This document shows positions 8,047 through 17,073 of a DNA stretch of 64,000 bases, in pieces (within the stretch, counting starts at the first letter, position 1; every line of letters begins with the position of its first letter). The position numbers and the translations under genes were made by a program. Source of the stretch: Onishia taeanensis (GTDB taxonomy: Bacteria > Pseudomonadota > Gammaproteobacteria > Pseudomonadales > Halomonadaceae); NCBI RefSeq assembly GCF_900100755.1, contig NZ_FNCI01000010.1:1-64000 (forward strand). The letters run 5' to 3'. The notes under the pieces are model-generated. The model saw only the letters and a program-made list of their open reading frames with translations, was not told where the DNA came from and did not search any database.

Positions 8047-9147
8047 ATGTCTGAACACTACACATCACCCCGCGATCAAGACGCGAGCGCGGAACTCGGC
8101 GAGCGCATCCGCCAGGCAGACGCCGCGGGCTCGCCGCTGAGAATCGTCGGAGGCGACACCCGAGGCTTTTACGGCCGAACGGTGGAAGGCACGCCGCTGT
8201 CACTGGACGCCCATCGCGGTATCACCCATTACGATCCGGTCGAGCTGATCGTCTCGGCGCGTGCCGGCACGCCGCTTGAGGAGCTCGAGGCGGCACTCGA
8301 CGCACAGGGCCAGATGCTCGGCTGCGAACCGCCTCGCTTCGGTGCCGCCAGCACCGTCGGCGGCATGGTTGCCACCGGGCTATCCGGCCCACGCCGCCCC
8401 TGGTCTGGCGCGGTGCGCGACTTCGTGCTCGGCACCCGCGTGATCGATCGCGCCGGCCGCGAACTGCGCTTTGGCGGCGAGGTGATGAAAAACGTCGCCG
8501 GCTACGACCTCTCGCGCCTGATGGTCGGAGCCCAGGGCACCCTCGGCGTCGTCAGTGAAGTGTCGATGAAGGTGCTGCCCAAGCCCGCCGCCAGCGCCAG
8601 CCTGCACCTGGACATGCCGCTGGGAAAAGCGCTGGACCGGCTCACCGAGTGGGGCCGCCAGCCACTGCCGATCACCGCCGCCACCTACCTGGAGGGCGCC
8701 CTGCACCTGCGTCTGGAGGGCGGTGCTAGCTCAGTGGCCGCGACCCGTGAGCGTCTCGGCGGCGACGAGCTCAAGGATAGCTTCTGGCAGGCGCTGCGAG
8801 ACCTGCGTTTACCCTTCTTCGCTGGCGATACCCGGCCTCTCTGGCGGCTTTCTTTACCCAACCATACCCCGCCGCTTTCACTGGAAGGCGATACCCTCTT
8901 CGATTGGGGCGGTGCCCAGCGCTGGGTGAAGACCGATGCCGATGCCGAGGAGGTGCGCGCCGCCGCCAGCAGATACGGGGGTCATGCCACCTGCCTGGGC
9001 GCCAGCGACGCACAGGGCCGCCCCCAAGGTGCGGCAGAGCCCTTCACGCCGCTGGCCCCGGTCATCGCCAAATACCACCGTCGCCTCAAGGCCAAACTCG
9101 ACCCGAACGGAATCTTTAACCCCGGCCGCCTCTACGGCGACTTCTGA
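8047..9147 (+). CDS. glcE: Glycolate oxidase FAD-binding subunit GlcE
   Basis: 366 residues, close to the usual 350. It has a PCMH-type FAD-binding half with LRIVGGDTRGFYGR, ARAGTPLEELEAAL, TVGGMVATGLSGPRRP and GEVMKNVAGYDLSRLMVGAQGTLGV, and a short C-terminal region ending in LKAKLDPNGIFNPGR. It lacks the large C-terminal domain of GlcD, as expected for the partner subunit. AGGA precedes the ATG at a normal distance. It lies 109 bp after glcD, the spacer enlarged by the short duplication. Confidence 0.94.
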   Translation: MSEHYTSPRDQDASAELGERIRQADAAGSPLRIVGGDTRGFYGRTVEGTPLSLDAHRGITHYDPVELIVSARAGTPLEELEAALDAQGQMLGCEPPRFGAASTVGGMVATGLSGPRRPWSGAVRDFVLGTRVIDRAGRELRFGGEVMKNVAGYDLSRLMVGAQGTLGVVSEVSMKVLPKPAASASLHLDMPLGKALDRLTEWGRQPLPITAATYLEGALHLRLEGGASSVAATRERLGGDELKDSFWQALRDLRLPFFAGDTRPLWRLSLPNHTPPLSLEGDTLFDWGGAQRWVKTDADAEEVRAAASRYGGHATCLGASDAQGRPQGAAEPFTPLAPVIAKYHRRLKAKLDPNGIFNPGRLYGDF

Positions 9148-9225
9148 ACTCGGTCACCGCTCGAACGGCTCCCGGAAAGCAGCACGCCGGGAACGCCTGA
9201 TGAGACAGCCCGAAGAGAGAGCCCG

Positions 9226-10458
9226 ATGCAGACGCATTTCAGCCAAGATGATCTCCAGAAGCCGCATATCCGTGAAGCCGACCGGGTATTGCGCAGTTGC
9301 GTGCACTGCGGCTTCTGCAACGCCACCTGCCCGACCTATCAGCTGCTCGGCGACGAGCGCGATGGGCCTCGCGGTCGCATCTACCTGATGAAGGAACTGC
9401 TGGAGAGCCGCGATGACGACGATCAGGTCACCGAGGAGACCCGGCTACACCTAGACCGCTGCCTGACCTGCCGCAACTGCGAGACGACCTGTCCCTCCGG
9501 CGTCGAATACCACAAGCTGCTCGACATCGGCCGCGCCGAAATCGAACGTCGGGTACCCAGAAGCCTGCCGGAGCGCAGCCTGCGCTTCGGGCTGCGCAAG
9601 GCACTGGTCGAGCCGGCTCGATTCAAGGCCCTGCTGACCCTGGGCACCGCCTTCAAACCGCTGGTGCCGGGGCGACTCAAGAGCAAGATGCCGCCGGCGC
9701 CGGTGGATGCCGGCAAGCGCCCCGAGGGCAAGCGCCATGCCCGCCAGATGCTGATTCTCGAGGGCTGCGTGCAGCCAGGCCTCTCGCCCAATACCAATGC
9801 TGCCACCGCCCGGGTGCTGGACAAGCTCGGCATCGGCCTGACCCCGGCACCCGAGGCGGGCTGCTGTGGCGCCATCGATTTCCACCTGAATGCTCAGGAC
9901 GCCGGCCGAGAGCGCATGCGCGCCAATATCGACGCCTGGTGGCCGCACCTGGAGGCCGGCTGCGAAGCCATCGTGCAGACTGCTAGCGGCTGCGGGGCCA
10001 TGGTCAAGGAATATGGCGAAGCACTGGCCGACGACCCCGCCTATGCCGAGAAAGCCGCCCGCGTCAGCGCGATGGCCAAGGACCTCGGCGAGCTGCTGGC
10101 CAACGAGGACCTGGACGACCTGAGCATTCAGGATAAGAAGCGGCTAGCCTTCCACTGCCCTTGCACCCTGCAGCACGCCCAGAAACTTGCGGGCAGCGTC
10201 GAGGGCGTGCTCACCAGGCTAGGCTTCTCGCTCACCCCGGTGCAGGATGGCCATCTGTGCTGTGGCTCGGCGGGTACCTATTCGATCACCCAGCCAGAAC
10301 TGGCCACCCAGCTGCGCGACAACAAGCTCGACGCCCTGGAGGCCGGCGACCCGGAAATGATCGTAACGGCGAACATTGGCTGCCAGACCCACCTGGCCGG
10401 TGCCGGCCGCACCCCGGTTCGCCACTGGATCGAGATCGTCGATGAGGCGCTAACATGA
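9226..10458 (+). CDS. glcF: Glycolate oxidase iron-sulfur subunit GlcF
   Basis: 410 residues, near the family length of 407. Two 4Fe-4S ferredoxin motifs are visible, CVHCGFCNATCP near residue 26 and CLTCRNCETTCP near residue 81. Two CCG-type cysteine-rich regions follow (GCCGAIDFHL and HLCCGSAGTYS), as in heterodisulfide reductase-type electron carriers. It takes electrons from the FAD subunits to quinone. It is 78 bp downstream of glcE in the same operon. Confidence 0.95.
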   Translation: MQTHFSQDDLQKPHIREADRVLRSCVHCGFCNATCPTYQLLGDERDGPRGRIYLMKELLESRDDDDQVTEETRLHLDRCLTCRNCETTCPSGVEYHKLLDIGRAEIERRVPRSLPERSLRFGLRKALVEPARFKALLTLGTAFKPLVPGRLKSKMPPAPVDAGKRPEGKRHARQMLILEGCVQPGLSPNTNAATARVLDKLGIGLTPAPEAGCCGAIDFHLNAQDAGRERMRANIDAWWPHLEAGCEAIVQTASGCGAMVKEYGEALADDPAYAEKAARVSAMAKDLGELLANEDLDDLSIQDKKRLAFHCPCTLQHAQKLAGSVEGVLTRLGFSLTPVQDGHLCCGSAGTYSITQPELATQLRDNKLDALEAGDPEMIVTANIGCQTHLAGAGRTPVRHWIEIVDEALT

Positions 10459-10507
10459 GCCTGCGCCGCTCAACCATCCACTTTCACACACCCCATAGGA
10501 GCATTCC

Positions 10508-10909
10508 ATGCAGACCAAATCCGTACTGACCCTCGCCGATGCCAACACCATCCTCGACGCCGCGCAGAAAGAAGCGGAAGCCAACGGCTGGGCCGTGGCC
10601 ATCGCGGTTGCCGATGACGGCGGCCACCTACTGGCCCTGCGCCGCCTCGATGGCGCCGCACCGATGACGCCTTCGGTAGCCTCCGAGAAAGCCCGCAGCT
10701 CGGCACTGGGCGGCAAGGAAACCCAGGCCTTCGAGGAGATGATCAATAACGGCCGCACCGCCTTCCTGTCCGCTCCGCTGACCGCCACCCTGTCAGGCGG
10801 GGTTCCGGTGCTACACGACGGCCGCATTGCCGGCACCGTGGGCGTGTCCGGCGTCAAACCAGACCAGGATGTACAGATCGCCAAGGCAGGCATCGCCGCC
10901 CTGGGCTAA
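10508..10909 (+). CDS. glcG: GlcG/HbpS-like protein of the glycolate operon
   Basis: 133 residues of the DUF336/HbpS-like family: LADANTILDAAQKEAEANGW, VADDGGHLLALRRLDGA and GGVPVLHDGRIAGTVGVSG are the conserved blocks. Its biochemical role is not settled; homologues sit at the end of glc operons, and some family members bind haem or sense redox state. AGGAGC lies just before the ATG. A good terminator follows, marking the end of the glcDEFG unit. No signal peptide is seen. Confidence 0.88.
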   Translation: MQTKSVLTLADANTILDAAQKEAEANGWAVAIAVADDGGHLLALRRLDGAAPMTPSVASEKARSSALGGKETQAFEEMINNGRTAFLSAPLTATLSGGVPVLHDGRIAGTVGVSGVKPDQDVQIAKAGIAALG

Positions 10910-10941
10910 GCCCCGCCGCCGGACCTACCGTTTCTCCCTTT

Positions 10942-10980
10942 GCCCCCGCCGCCGAGAGGCCAAGCGGGGGCTTTTTGTTT
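10942..10980 (+). terminator. Intrinsic terminator of glcDEFG
   Basis: GCCCCCGC (10942-10949) pairs with GCGGGGGC (10964-10971), followed directly by TTTTTGTTT. Confidence 0.9.
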
Positions 10981-11025
10981 ATGAACAGCGCCCGTGCCCC
11001 GATCTTGCTGCTCAGTCACCGATCA

Positions 11026-11922
11026 TCAGTCGCTGGTCAGAATCCACTCCAGAAAGGCCTGCTTGGCCGGGCTTTGATCCTCCGCGTGGATATCGATCAC
11101 CCCATAGCCGTTGTCGGTGCTCAGGCTGAGCGACTCAAGTCCCACCAGCATGCCGCGCTCGAGCTGGTTCTCAACCATACCCCGCCAGCCAAGCCCCACT
11201 CCCTGGCCGGCGATGGCCACCTGCAGCAGAAGCGGATAGTTATTGAAGGTCAGCTCCGAGGGCGCCTGATGCAGCGGTCCTCCCATGCGCTCGAAATACC
11301 CGGGCCAATCCAACCACTTCTGGCCCTGGTCGGCGGTCAGCGTCAACAGCGGCACCTCGCCAAGACTCGCCAGGTCATCTATCGGGCCGTACTCGGCCAG
11401 AAATCCGGGGCTGCAGACCGGAAAGACCTCCTCGTCGAGCAGCCGCGGTATCCCTTCAAGCCCACGCTGGTCGGCGAACACGATGGCGATATCGACCTCC
11501 TGCTCCCGCCAGTCGAAGCCCCCCTGATTGGTCATGATCCGCACGTCGATGTGCGGGTGTCGCTGACGAAAGGCCGGCAGGCGCGGCAACAGCCAATACG
11601 AGGCCAGGGAAAAATCGGTGAGTAAGGTAAGGCGCGGATTGCGATGCCGCTGCTGCAGGCGCTCGATCGTGCTTTCGATGGTCGCGAACCCGGCCTGCAC
11701 GGCCTCGCACAGCGCTTGACCCGACTCGGTCAAGCGGACGCCGCGATAAATGCGATCGAACAGTTGCAGGCCAAGCTGCTCCTCGAGGGCCCGCACCTGC
11801 TGGCTGACGGCCGACTGGGTGGAGCGTAGCTCCTTGGCGGCGGCGGTGAAGCTCAGGTGTCGGGCAGCCGACTCGAAGACCCGCAGCCCATTGGGGGATA
11901 TCCGCTTGCTGGTTAATAACAT
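11026..11922 (-). CDS. LysR-family regulator of choline sulfate use
   Basis: 298 residues from the ATG at 11922 (a TTG 18 bases upstream is also in frame). The N-terminal winged HTH reads LRVFESAARHLSFTAAAKELRSTQSAVSQQVRALEEQLG, of the GcvA-like subgroup; the rest is a substrate-binding effector domain with PRLPAFRQRHPHIDVRI. It is divergent from betC with a 115-bp shared promoter region, the arrangement of the choline-sulfatase activator genes. Effector is probably choline sulfate or a derivative, which is inference from context. Confidence 0.85.
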   Translation of the reverse strand: MLLTSKRISPNGLRVFESAARHLSFTAAAKELRSTQSAVSQQVRALEEQLGLQLFDRIYRGVRLTESGQALCEAVQAGFATIESTIERLQQRHRNPRLTLLTDFSLASYWLLPRLPAFRQRHPHIDVRIMTNQGGFDWREQEVDIAIVFADQRGLEGIPRLLDEEVFPVCSPGFLAEYGPIDDLASLGEVPLLTLTADQGQKWLDWPGYFERMGGPLHQAPSELTFNNYPLLLQVAIAGQGVGLGWRGMVENQLERGMLVGLESLSLSTDNGYGVIDIHAEDQSPAKQAFLEWILTSD

Positions 11923-12037
11923 TGTCTGAACTAATCCCAACCATTAAAAAATAGCCCGTTTACGGGAAATGAGATTAGCATAGAGACTGTCAACCGACCG
12001 CAAGCATTCCCCTGCGCCTCTCGGGAGACACCTTTCA

Positions 12038-13570
12038 ATGTCCGATAAAAAGCCGAATATCCTCTTCCTCATGGCCGACCAAATGGCCGCGCCATCACTC
12101 GCCTTCTATGGACACCCGGTTACCAAGACCCCGCACCTGTCACGCCTGGCGGAAGAAGGCGTGGTCTTCGATTCGGCCTACTGCAACAGCCCGCTGTGCG
12201 CTCCTTCACGCTTCACCCTGATGGCTGGTCAATTGCCCTCCCGCATTGGCGGCTTCGACAACGCCGCCGAGCTGGCCGCCGATACGCCGACCTTCGCCCA
12301 CTACCTGCGCGACGCCGGTTACCTCACCGCGCTGACCGGCAAGATGCACTTCTGCGGCCCGGACCAGCTGCACGGCTTCGAGGAGCGTCTGACCTCCGAC
12401 ATCTACCCGGCCGACTTCGGCTGGTTCGTCGACTGGGAGAACGTCGAGGAGCGCCCGAGCTACTACCACAACATGTCATCGGTCACCCAGGCCGGGCCCT
12501 GCGTGCGCTCCAACCAGCTCGACTTCGATGACGAAGTGACCTTCCGCGCTCAGCGCTTCCTCTATGACTACGCGCGCAGCGACCGGGAGCGGCCCTTCTG
12601 CCTGACGGTCTCGCTGACCCACCCCCACGATCCCTACACCATTCCGCAGGAATACTGGGACCGCTACGATCACGACGAGATCGACATGCCCAAGGTGCCC
12701 TACTCGCGCGAGCTGATGGACCCGCACTCCAAGCGACTGCGCCAGGTCTATCAATGCGACGAGGACACCATCAGCGATGCGCAGATCCGTAACGCACGTC
12801 ATGCCTACTACGGCGCCATCAGCTACGTCGATGACCAGCTCGGCAAGGTACTGACGGCCCTGAGGGAGAGCGGCTTAGAAGAGAACACCATCATCGTCTT
12901 CTCTGGCGACCACGGCGACATGCTCGGTGAGCGTGGCCTCTGGTACAAGATGAGCTGGTTCGAAGGCTCCGCCCGGGTACCGATGATCGTGCATGCGCCG
13001 GGACGCTTCACTCCCGGCCGCGTCAAGCAGTCCGTCTCCACCATGGACCTGCTGCCGACCTTCGCCGAATGGGGCAACGACGGCCAGGCCCCTCAGTACG
13101 CGGTGCCCATCGATGGCCGCAGCCTGAACCCGCACCTGACCGGCACGGGCGGCCACGACGAGATAATCGGCGAATACTGCGGCGAAGGCGCCATCGCTCC
13201 GCTGCTGATGATTCGTCGCGGCCGCTACAAGTTCGTCCACTCCACCCCGGATCCGGACCAGCTGTTCGACCTCGAGGCCGACCCGCAGGAGCTGACTAAC
13301 CTCGCCGAGGATCCCGAGCACCAGGACCAGTGCAAGCAGTTCCGTGATGAAATCGCGAGCCGCTGGGACCTCGAACAACTGCACCAGGACGTGCTCGACA
13401 GCCAGCGCCGCCGCAAGCTGGTCGCCCGCGCCAACATGAAGGGCAAGGTGACGCCCTGGGATCACCAGCCGTTCTTCGATGCCAGCGTCCAGTACATGCG
13501 CAACACCATCGATCTGGATGATCTCGAGGCGCGGTCACGCTTCCCGAGAGTTGGAACCGAGCGAGCCTGA
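12038..13570 (+). CDS. betC: Choline-sulfatase BetC
   Basis: 510 residues of the type I sulfatase fold. CAPSR at Cys54 is the formylglycine-forming motif and agrees with the catalytic Cys position of characterised choline sulfatases. The metal-binding start NILFLMADQM, GKMHFCG, SLTHPHDPYT and FSGDHGDMLGERGLWYK are all present. The last 60 residues (WDHQPFFDASVQYMRNT) match the C-terminal extension specific to choline sulfatases. It hydrolyses choline-O-sulfate to choline and sulfate in the cytoplasm; no signal peptide is seen. Choline can then become glycine betaine, although betA and betB are not in this window. Confidence 0.95.
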   Translation: MSDKKPNILFLMADQMAAPSLAFYGHPVTKTPHLSRLAEEGVVFDSAYCNSPLCAPSRFTLMAGQLPSRIGGFDNAAELAADTPTFAHYLRDAGYLTALTGKMHFCGPDQLHGFEERLTSDIYPADFGWFVDWENVEERPSYYHNMSSVTQAGPCVRSNQLDFDDEVTFRAQRFLYDYARSDRERPFCLTVSLTHPHDPYTIPQEYWDRYDHDEIDMPKVPYSRELMDPHSKRLRQVYQCDEDTISDAQIRNARHAYYGAISYVDDQLGKVLTALRESGLEENTIIVFSGDHGDMLGERGLWYKMSWFEGSARVPMIVHAPGRFTPGRVKQSVSTMDLLPTFAEWGNDGQAPQYAVPIDGRSLNPHLTGTGGHDEIIGEYCGEGAIAPLLMIRRGRYKFVHSTPDPDQLFDLEADPQELTNLAEDPEHQDQCKQFRDEIASRWDLEQLHQDVLDSQRRRKLVARANMKGKVTPWDHQPFFDASVQYMRNTIDLDDLEARSRFPRVGTERA

Positions 13571-13746
13571 CCCCACAGCGACGCCGGGCTTCCGACGGCG
13601 CTGCTGGACCTGCCTCACTTTCCCCATGAGGCCACGCCGAAATAGGCTTTGATACGCGGCCGGACCGCCCTGCGTTGAAACGATCCGGCCGACGTATGAG
13701 AGACTCTTTCAGTTTTTTCGCTTCCCCTAAGCAGGAGCAGTCTTTC

Positions 13747-15384
13747 ATGAGCGATACACAAGAGCCGGCGCCACCTCCCGTGGCGAGCGACATGCAGACG
13801 GACTATACCGTCGGCCAGGACAATATCGAGGGAAGCCTGGGGCCCTTCGGTTTCGACATCCATAACCGCGTCTTCGCCATCTCAGCGCTGTCCTCGGTCG
13901 TCTTCATCATCCTCACCCTGGTGTTCCCCGGCCGGGCCGCCGGCATCTTCCAGTCCATCGTCAGCTTCTCCACCGGCACCCTCGACAGCTACTTCATGAT
14001 CGTGGTGGATTTCTTCATCGTCTTCAGCATAGCGCTGGCCGTGCTGCCCTACGGCAAGGTCCGCCTGGGCGGTCCCGATGCCAAACCGGAATACGGCTAC
14101 CTCTCCTGGTTCGCGATGCTGTTCGCTGCCGGCATCGGTATCGGCCTGCTATTCTTCGGCGTACTGGAGCCGGTCTACCACGCCAACGTCTCCTCGCCGC
14201 TGAACGTACCCTCGCCCTTCGGTGCCGACGGCACCCTGAATCCGGGCGCCATTGCCGACGCCACCGCAATGGGTCTAGCCGGCACCTATCTGCACTGGGG
14301 CATCCACGGCTGGGCCGTCTACGTGGTCATGGCGCTGGCGCTGTCGATCTTTACCTACAACAAGGGCCTGCCCTTCTCCATCCGCTCGGCCTTCTTCCCG
14401 ATTCTGGGCGACCGCGTTTGGGGCTGGTGGGGCCACATCATCGACATCTTGGCGGTGTTCTCCACCCTGTTCGGCCTGGCCACCTCGCTTGGCCTCGGCG
14501 CCCAGCAGGCCAACGCGGGGTTGAATTTCGTCTTCGGACTGGAGGTCAACAACTTCACCCAAGTCGCCGTCATCGTGATGGTCACCGCGGCGGCCCTAGT
14601 CTCGGTGTGGCGCGGCCTGGACGGCGGCGTGAAGCGGCTTTCCGAGATCAACATGCTGATGGCGGTGGTATTCTTCCTGTTCGTGCTCTTCGCAGGTCCG
14701 ACCCTGGCGGCGCTCGCCGGTTTCTGGAACGGGCTAGAGGCCTACGTCACCGAGTTCATCCCGCTGTCGGCGCCCTTCGGCCGCGATGACGATGCCTTCC
14801 GCCAGTCCTGGACCATCTTCTATTGGGCCTGGTGGATCAGTTGGGCACCGTTCGTCGGCATGTTCATCGCCCGTGTCTCACGCGGCCGTACGGTACGTGA
14901 ATTCGTGATCTGCGTGCTGCTGATCCCGAGTATGTGCATCTTCCTGTGGATGGGCGTGTTCGGCGCCACGGCCCTCGAACAACTCTATTCCAACCCGGCC
15001 GGCAGCCTGGTCAAGGAATACGTGATCGACAACTACAGCCCCGAGCTATCGCTGTTCGGCATGCTCAACGAGCTGCCGCTATCTGGCCTGACGTCGACTC
15101 TGGGCATCATCCTGGCGCTGATCTTCTTTATTACCTCGTCGGACTCCGGCTCGCTGGTAATCGATACCATCACCGCCGGCGGCAAGATCGATGCGCCGCG
15201 TCCCCAGCGCATGTTCTGGGCCACGGTGGAAGGCCTGATCGCCATCGTACTGCTGCTCGGAGGCGGGCTCTCGGCACTGCAGGCCGGCGTGACCGCCACA
15301 GCGATTCCGTTCTCCGTCGTGATGCTAGTGATGTGCTACACCATCGTCAAAGCCTTGAACGGCGAGCTACAACGCATCAAGTAG
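13747..15384 (+). CDS. BCCT-family choline/betaine-type transporter
   Basis: 545 residues from the ATG at 13747, which has GCAGGAGCAG in front; an upstream in-frame start at 13675 has no such site. About 12 transmembrane segments, with BCCT signatures GIGIGLLFFGVLEPVYH and the Trp-rich stretch WTIFYWAWWISWAPFVGMFIARVSRG. ITSSDSGSLVID in a late helix is also typical. The C-terminus is short, without the long cytoplasmic osmosensing tail of BetP or BetT, suggesting simple ion-coupled uptake. It is 176 bp after betC on the same strand, so choline or choline-O-sulfate is the likely substrate. Confidence 0.88.
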   Translation: MSDTQEPAPPPVASDMQTDYTVGQDNIEGSLGPFGFDIHNRVFAISALSSVVFIILTLVFPGRAAGIFQSIVSFSTGTLDSYFMIVVDFFIVFSIALAVLPYGKVRLGGPDAKPEYGYLSWFAMLFAAGIGIGLLFFGVLEPVYHANVSSPLNVPSPFGADGTLNPGAIADATAMGLAGTYLHWGIHGWAVYVVMALALSIFTYNKGLPFSIRSAFFPILGDRVWGWWGHIIDILAVFSTLFGLATSLGLGAQQANAGLNFVFGLEVNNFTQVAVIVMVTAAALVSVWRGLDGGVKRLSEINMLMAVVFFLFVLFAGPTLAALAGFWNGLEAYVTEFIPLSAPFGRDDDAFRQSWTIFYWAWWISWAPFVGMFIARVSRGRTVREFVICVLLIPSMCIFLWMGVFGATALEQLYSNPAGSLVKEYVIDNYSPELSLFGMLNELPLSGLTSTLGIILALIFFITSSDSGSLVIDTITAGGKIDAPRPQRMFWATVEGLIAIVLLLGGGLSALQAGVTATAIPFSVVMLVMCYTIVKALNGELQRIK

Positions 15385-15580
15385 TAGCTTATAGCTTAGG
15401 GCTAACCTAGCCTGCTCCTCCTGGATATCCGACGTCCGTCAGACGAAAAGATACCAGGGGGAGCCTCTACCCCTCATTCCCCCTTCCTGCACGGCCTTCT
15501 GCACCGATGATCGCCTGAGCATCACCCATGCAGGCATCGTTCGAGCGTGCCAATCGCAGCCTGCTATCCCGGGATCAGGG
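15385..15580. other. Intergenic region after the BCCT gene
   Basis: About 200 bp between convergent genes. A weak AGGGG/CCCCT hairpin near 15456-15474 may help end transcription, but it has no T-tract. Nothing else is seen. Confidence 0.35.
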
Positions 15581-15754
15581 TCAGTCGCTCCCGCTGGAAC
15601 CACCGGCCATCAGCATCAGCCCGGCGCCCAGCCCCGACATCAAGGCCCCCAAGAACGCCAGCCCCGACTGCTCCATAAAATACAGGCCCAAGCCGACTCC
15701 CAGCAGCACCGCGCCGCCTAACGTACAGCTTCCCTTGCTTAGCATGTCTCTCAT
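15581..15754 (-). CDS. Small two-helix membrane protein, unknown function
   Basis: 57 residues starting MRDMLSKGS. A perfect AGGAGG (in GCGAGGAGGC, minus strand of 15759-15768) stands six bases before the ATG, which decides this start over one 21 bases upstream. After a short polar N-terminus there are two glycine-rich hydrophobic segments, LGGAVLLGVGLGLYFM and AFLGALMSGLGAGLMLMAGG, then SSGSD. The GxxxG-like spacing suggests helix packing. I do not recognise a family. The strong ribosome binding site and regular membrane pattern argue that it is real. Confidence 0.65.
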   Translation of the reverse strand: MRDMLSKGSCTLGGAVLLGVGLGLYFMEQSGLAFLGALMSGLGAGLMLMAGGSSGSD

Positions 15755-16035
15755 GATCGCCTCCTCGCGCTTCAAGGCATGAATGTGCGCTGATCAAGGA
15801 CGTCGCGCCGAACCAAGAGCCTTCGCTGACCACCCCTTGATGGTGGAATTCTCACCCGCTCTATTAGTCTTAGACGGTGTGACGCCGAGCGCCATTACCG
15901 TGTGCAATTCCGATTATAAAAATCTGTCATGCATGAAAAGGTTGCACGCCACCAAATTTTTGAATAATTTGTGTATAGCATTCGTACAGCAATATGAATG
16001 TTTTGAAGTGCCATTCACTGGATGAGAGGTACCTT
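15755..16035. other. AT-rich intergenic region with promoter of the acidic protein gene
   Basis: About 280 bp, clearly more AT-rich from 15900 to 16020 than the surrounding DNA. It must also hold the promoter of the small membrane protein on the other strand. Confidence 0.45.
15969..15998 (+). promoter_or_regulatory. Possible sigma-70-type promoter of the acidic repeat protein gene
   Basis: TTGTGT and TATGAA are separated by 18 bp in AT-rich DNA, 38 bp before the start codon. It is the best match in the region but not a strong consensus. Confidence 0.35.
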
Positions 16036-16326
16036 ATGAAACGCATTATGGCCACAGCTTCTGCCCTGACACTCACCATGATGATGTCTGGAGCCGCTCT
16101 TGCCGAGCACCATGAAGATGAAATGGCAACCCATAACGGCGTCGACTCCGCCAATGAAGTCAGCGATATGACATCTGAGAGTGACGCAAAGCTTGAAGAT
16201 GGCCAGATCGTCAAGGATGGTGGCAATGACAGCGCCAATCACCTCGACGAGCAAGACAGCGATGCGATGTTGAAAGACGGCGAAGTCGCACCGGATAGCG
16301 GCGTGGACTCCGCTAACGAAGACTAA
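16036..16326 (+). CDS. Small exported acidic repeat protein, unknown function
   Basis: 96 residues from MKRIMATASALTL, which is a Sec signal peptide ending at ALA-EHHED, with GAGAGG before the ATG. The mature part of about 72 residues is dominated by Asp, Glu, Ser and Asn and has few basic residues. It contains a repeat: SDAKLEDGQIVKDGGNDSAN followed by SDAMLKDGEVAPDSGVDSAN, with a preceding partial copy NGVDSANE. No cysteine occurs in the mature part. It is probably a soluble periplasmic or secreted protein; metal binding or a role in salt adaptation is possible but unsupported. It has its own promoter candidate and terminator, so it is a single-gene unit. Confidence 0.8.
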   Translation: MKRIMATASALTLTMMMSGAALAEHHEDEMATHNGVDSANEVSDMTSESDAKLEDGQIVKDGGNDSANHLDEQDSDAMLKDGEVAPDSGVDSANED

Positions 16327-16350
16327 GCTCTGCCCCCTGCGAATATTTTG

Positions 16351-16378
16351 ACCCCGGCCATGCCGGGGTTTTTTCGTT
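16351..16378 (+). terminator. Intrinsic terminator of the acidic protein gene
   Basis: ACCCCGGC, a CAT loop and GCCGGGGT are followed by TTTTT and CGTTTT. Confidence 0.92.
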
Positions 16379-16452
16379 TTGCCCACCTTGATATCCAGCG
16401 GCATACTGACGGCTCGCCTTGAGCTCTATCCGCCCACGCCCGGAGAGGTTCC

Positions 16453-17073
16453 ATGCCCGATAACGTGCATTTCTATCGCCCTGATGACGGCCACGGCCTG
16501 CCCCATAACCCCTTCAATGCCATCATCGGGCCGCGCCCTATCGGCTGGATCTCCTCGCAGAGCGCCGATGGCATCCGCAACCTGGCGCCCTATAGCTTCT
16601 TCAATGCCTTCAACTACACGCCGCCGATCATCGGTTTCGCAAGCGTCGGCTACAAGGACAGCGTGCGCAACATCGAAGCCACCGGCGAGTTCTGCTGGCA
16701 GCTGTCGACTCGCGAACTGGCCGAGCCCATGAATCAGAGCTGTGCGGCGGTCGATGCCGATGTGGATGAATTCACCCTGGCCGGTCTGACTCCGGCGGCT
16801 TCTCGGGTGGTCAGCGTGCCCCACGTCGCCGAGGCGCGGGTGGTCTTCGAGTGCCGGCTCAGCCAGCTTGTGCAGCTCACCTCTGCCGCGGGCGATGCCG
16901 TCGACACCTGGCTGGTGCTCGGCGAGGTGGTTGGCGTGCATATCGATCAGACTCTGCTCAAGGATGGCGTCTACCAGACCGCCGACGCCGGCCCCATCCT
17001 GCGCGGCGGTGGCCCGGCGGACTACTTCGAGATCACCCCCGAACAGCGCTTCGAGATGTATCGCCCGGGATAA
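16453..17073 (+). CDS. Flavin reductase-like (FMN-binding split barrel) protein
   Basis: 206 residues of the flavin reductase/DIM6-NTAB family. NAIIGPRPIGWISS near residue 23, NLAPYSFFNAFNYTPPIIGFAS and KDSVRNIEATGEFCWQLST are the conserved FMN-binding blocks, followed by AVFECRLSQL-type strands and a glycine-rich LRGGGPADY end. It probably binds FMN and reduces flavin or acts on a small substrate; the partner oxygenase is not obvious nearby. GAGAGG precedes the ATG. It appears to be transcribed alone, after the terminator of the acidic protein gene. Confidence 0.85.
   Translation: MPDNVHFYRPDDGHGLPHNPFNAIIGPRPIGWISSQSADGIRNLAPYSFFNAFNYTPPIIGFASVGYKDSVRNIEATGEFCWQLSTRELAEPMNQSCAAVDADVDEFTLAGLTPAASRVVSVPHVAEARVVFECRLSQLVQLTSAAGDAVDTWLVLGEVVGVHIDQTLLKDGVYQTADAGPILRGGGPADYFEITPEQRFEMYRPG

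Noticed and set aside
12875-13465. Minus-strand open frame inside betC
   Set aside because: Antisense to the conserved sulfatase; composition is Val/Ala/Leu-rich shadow without motifs.
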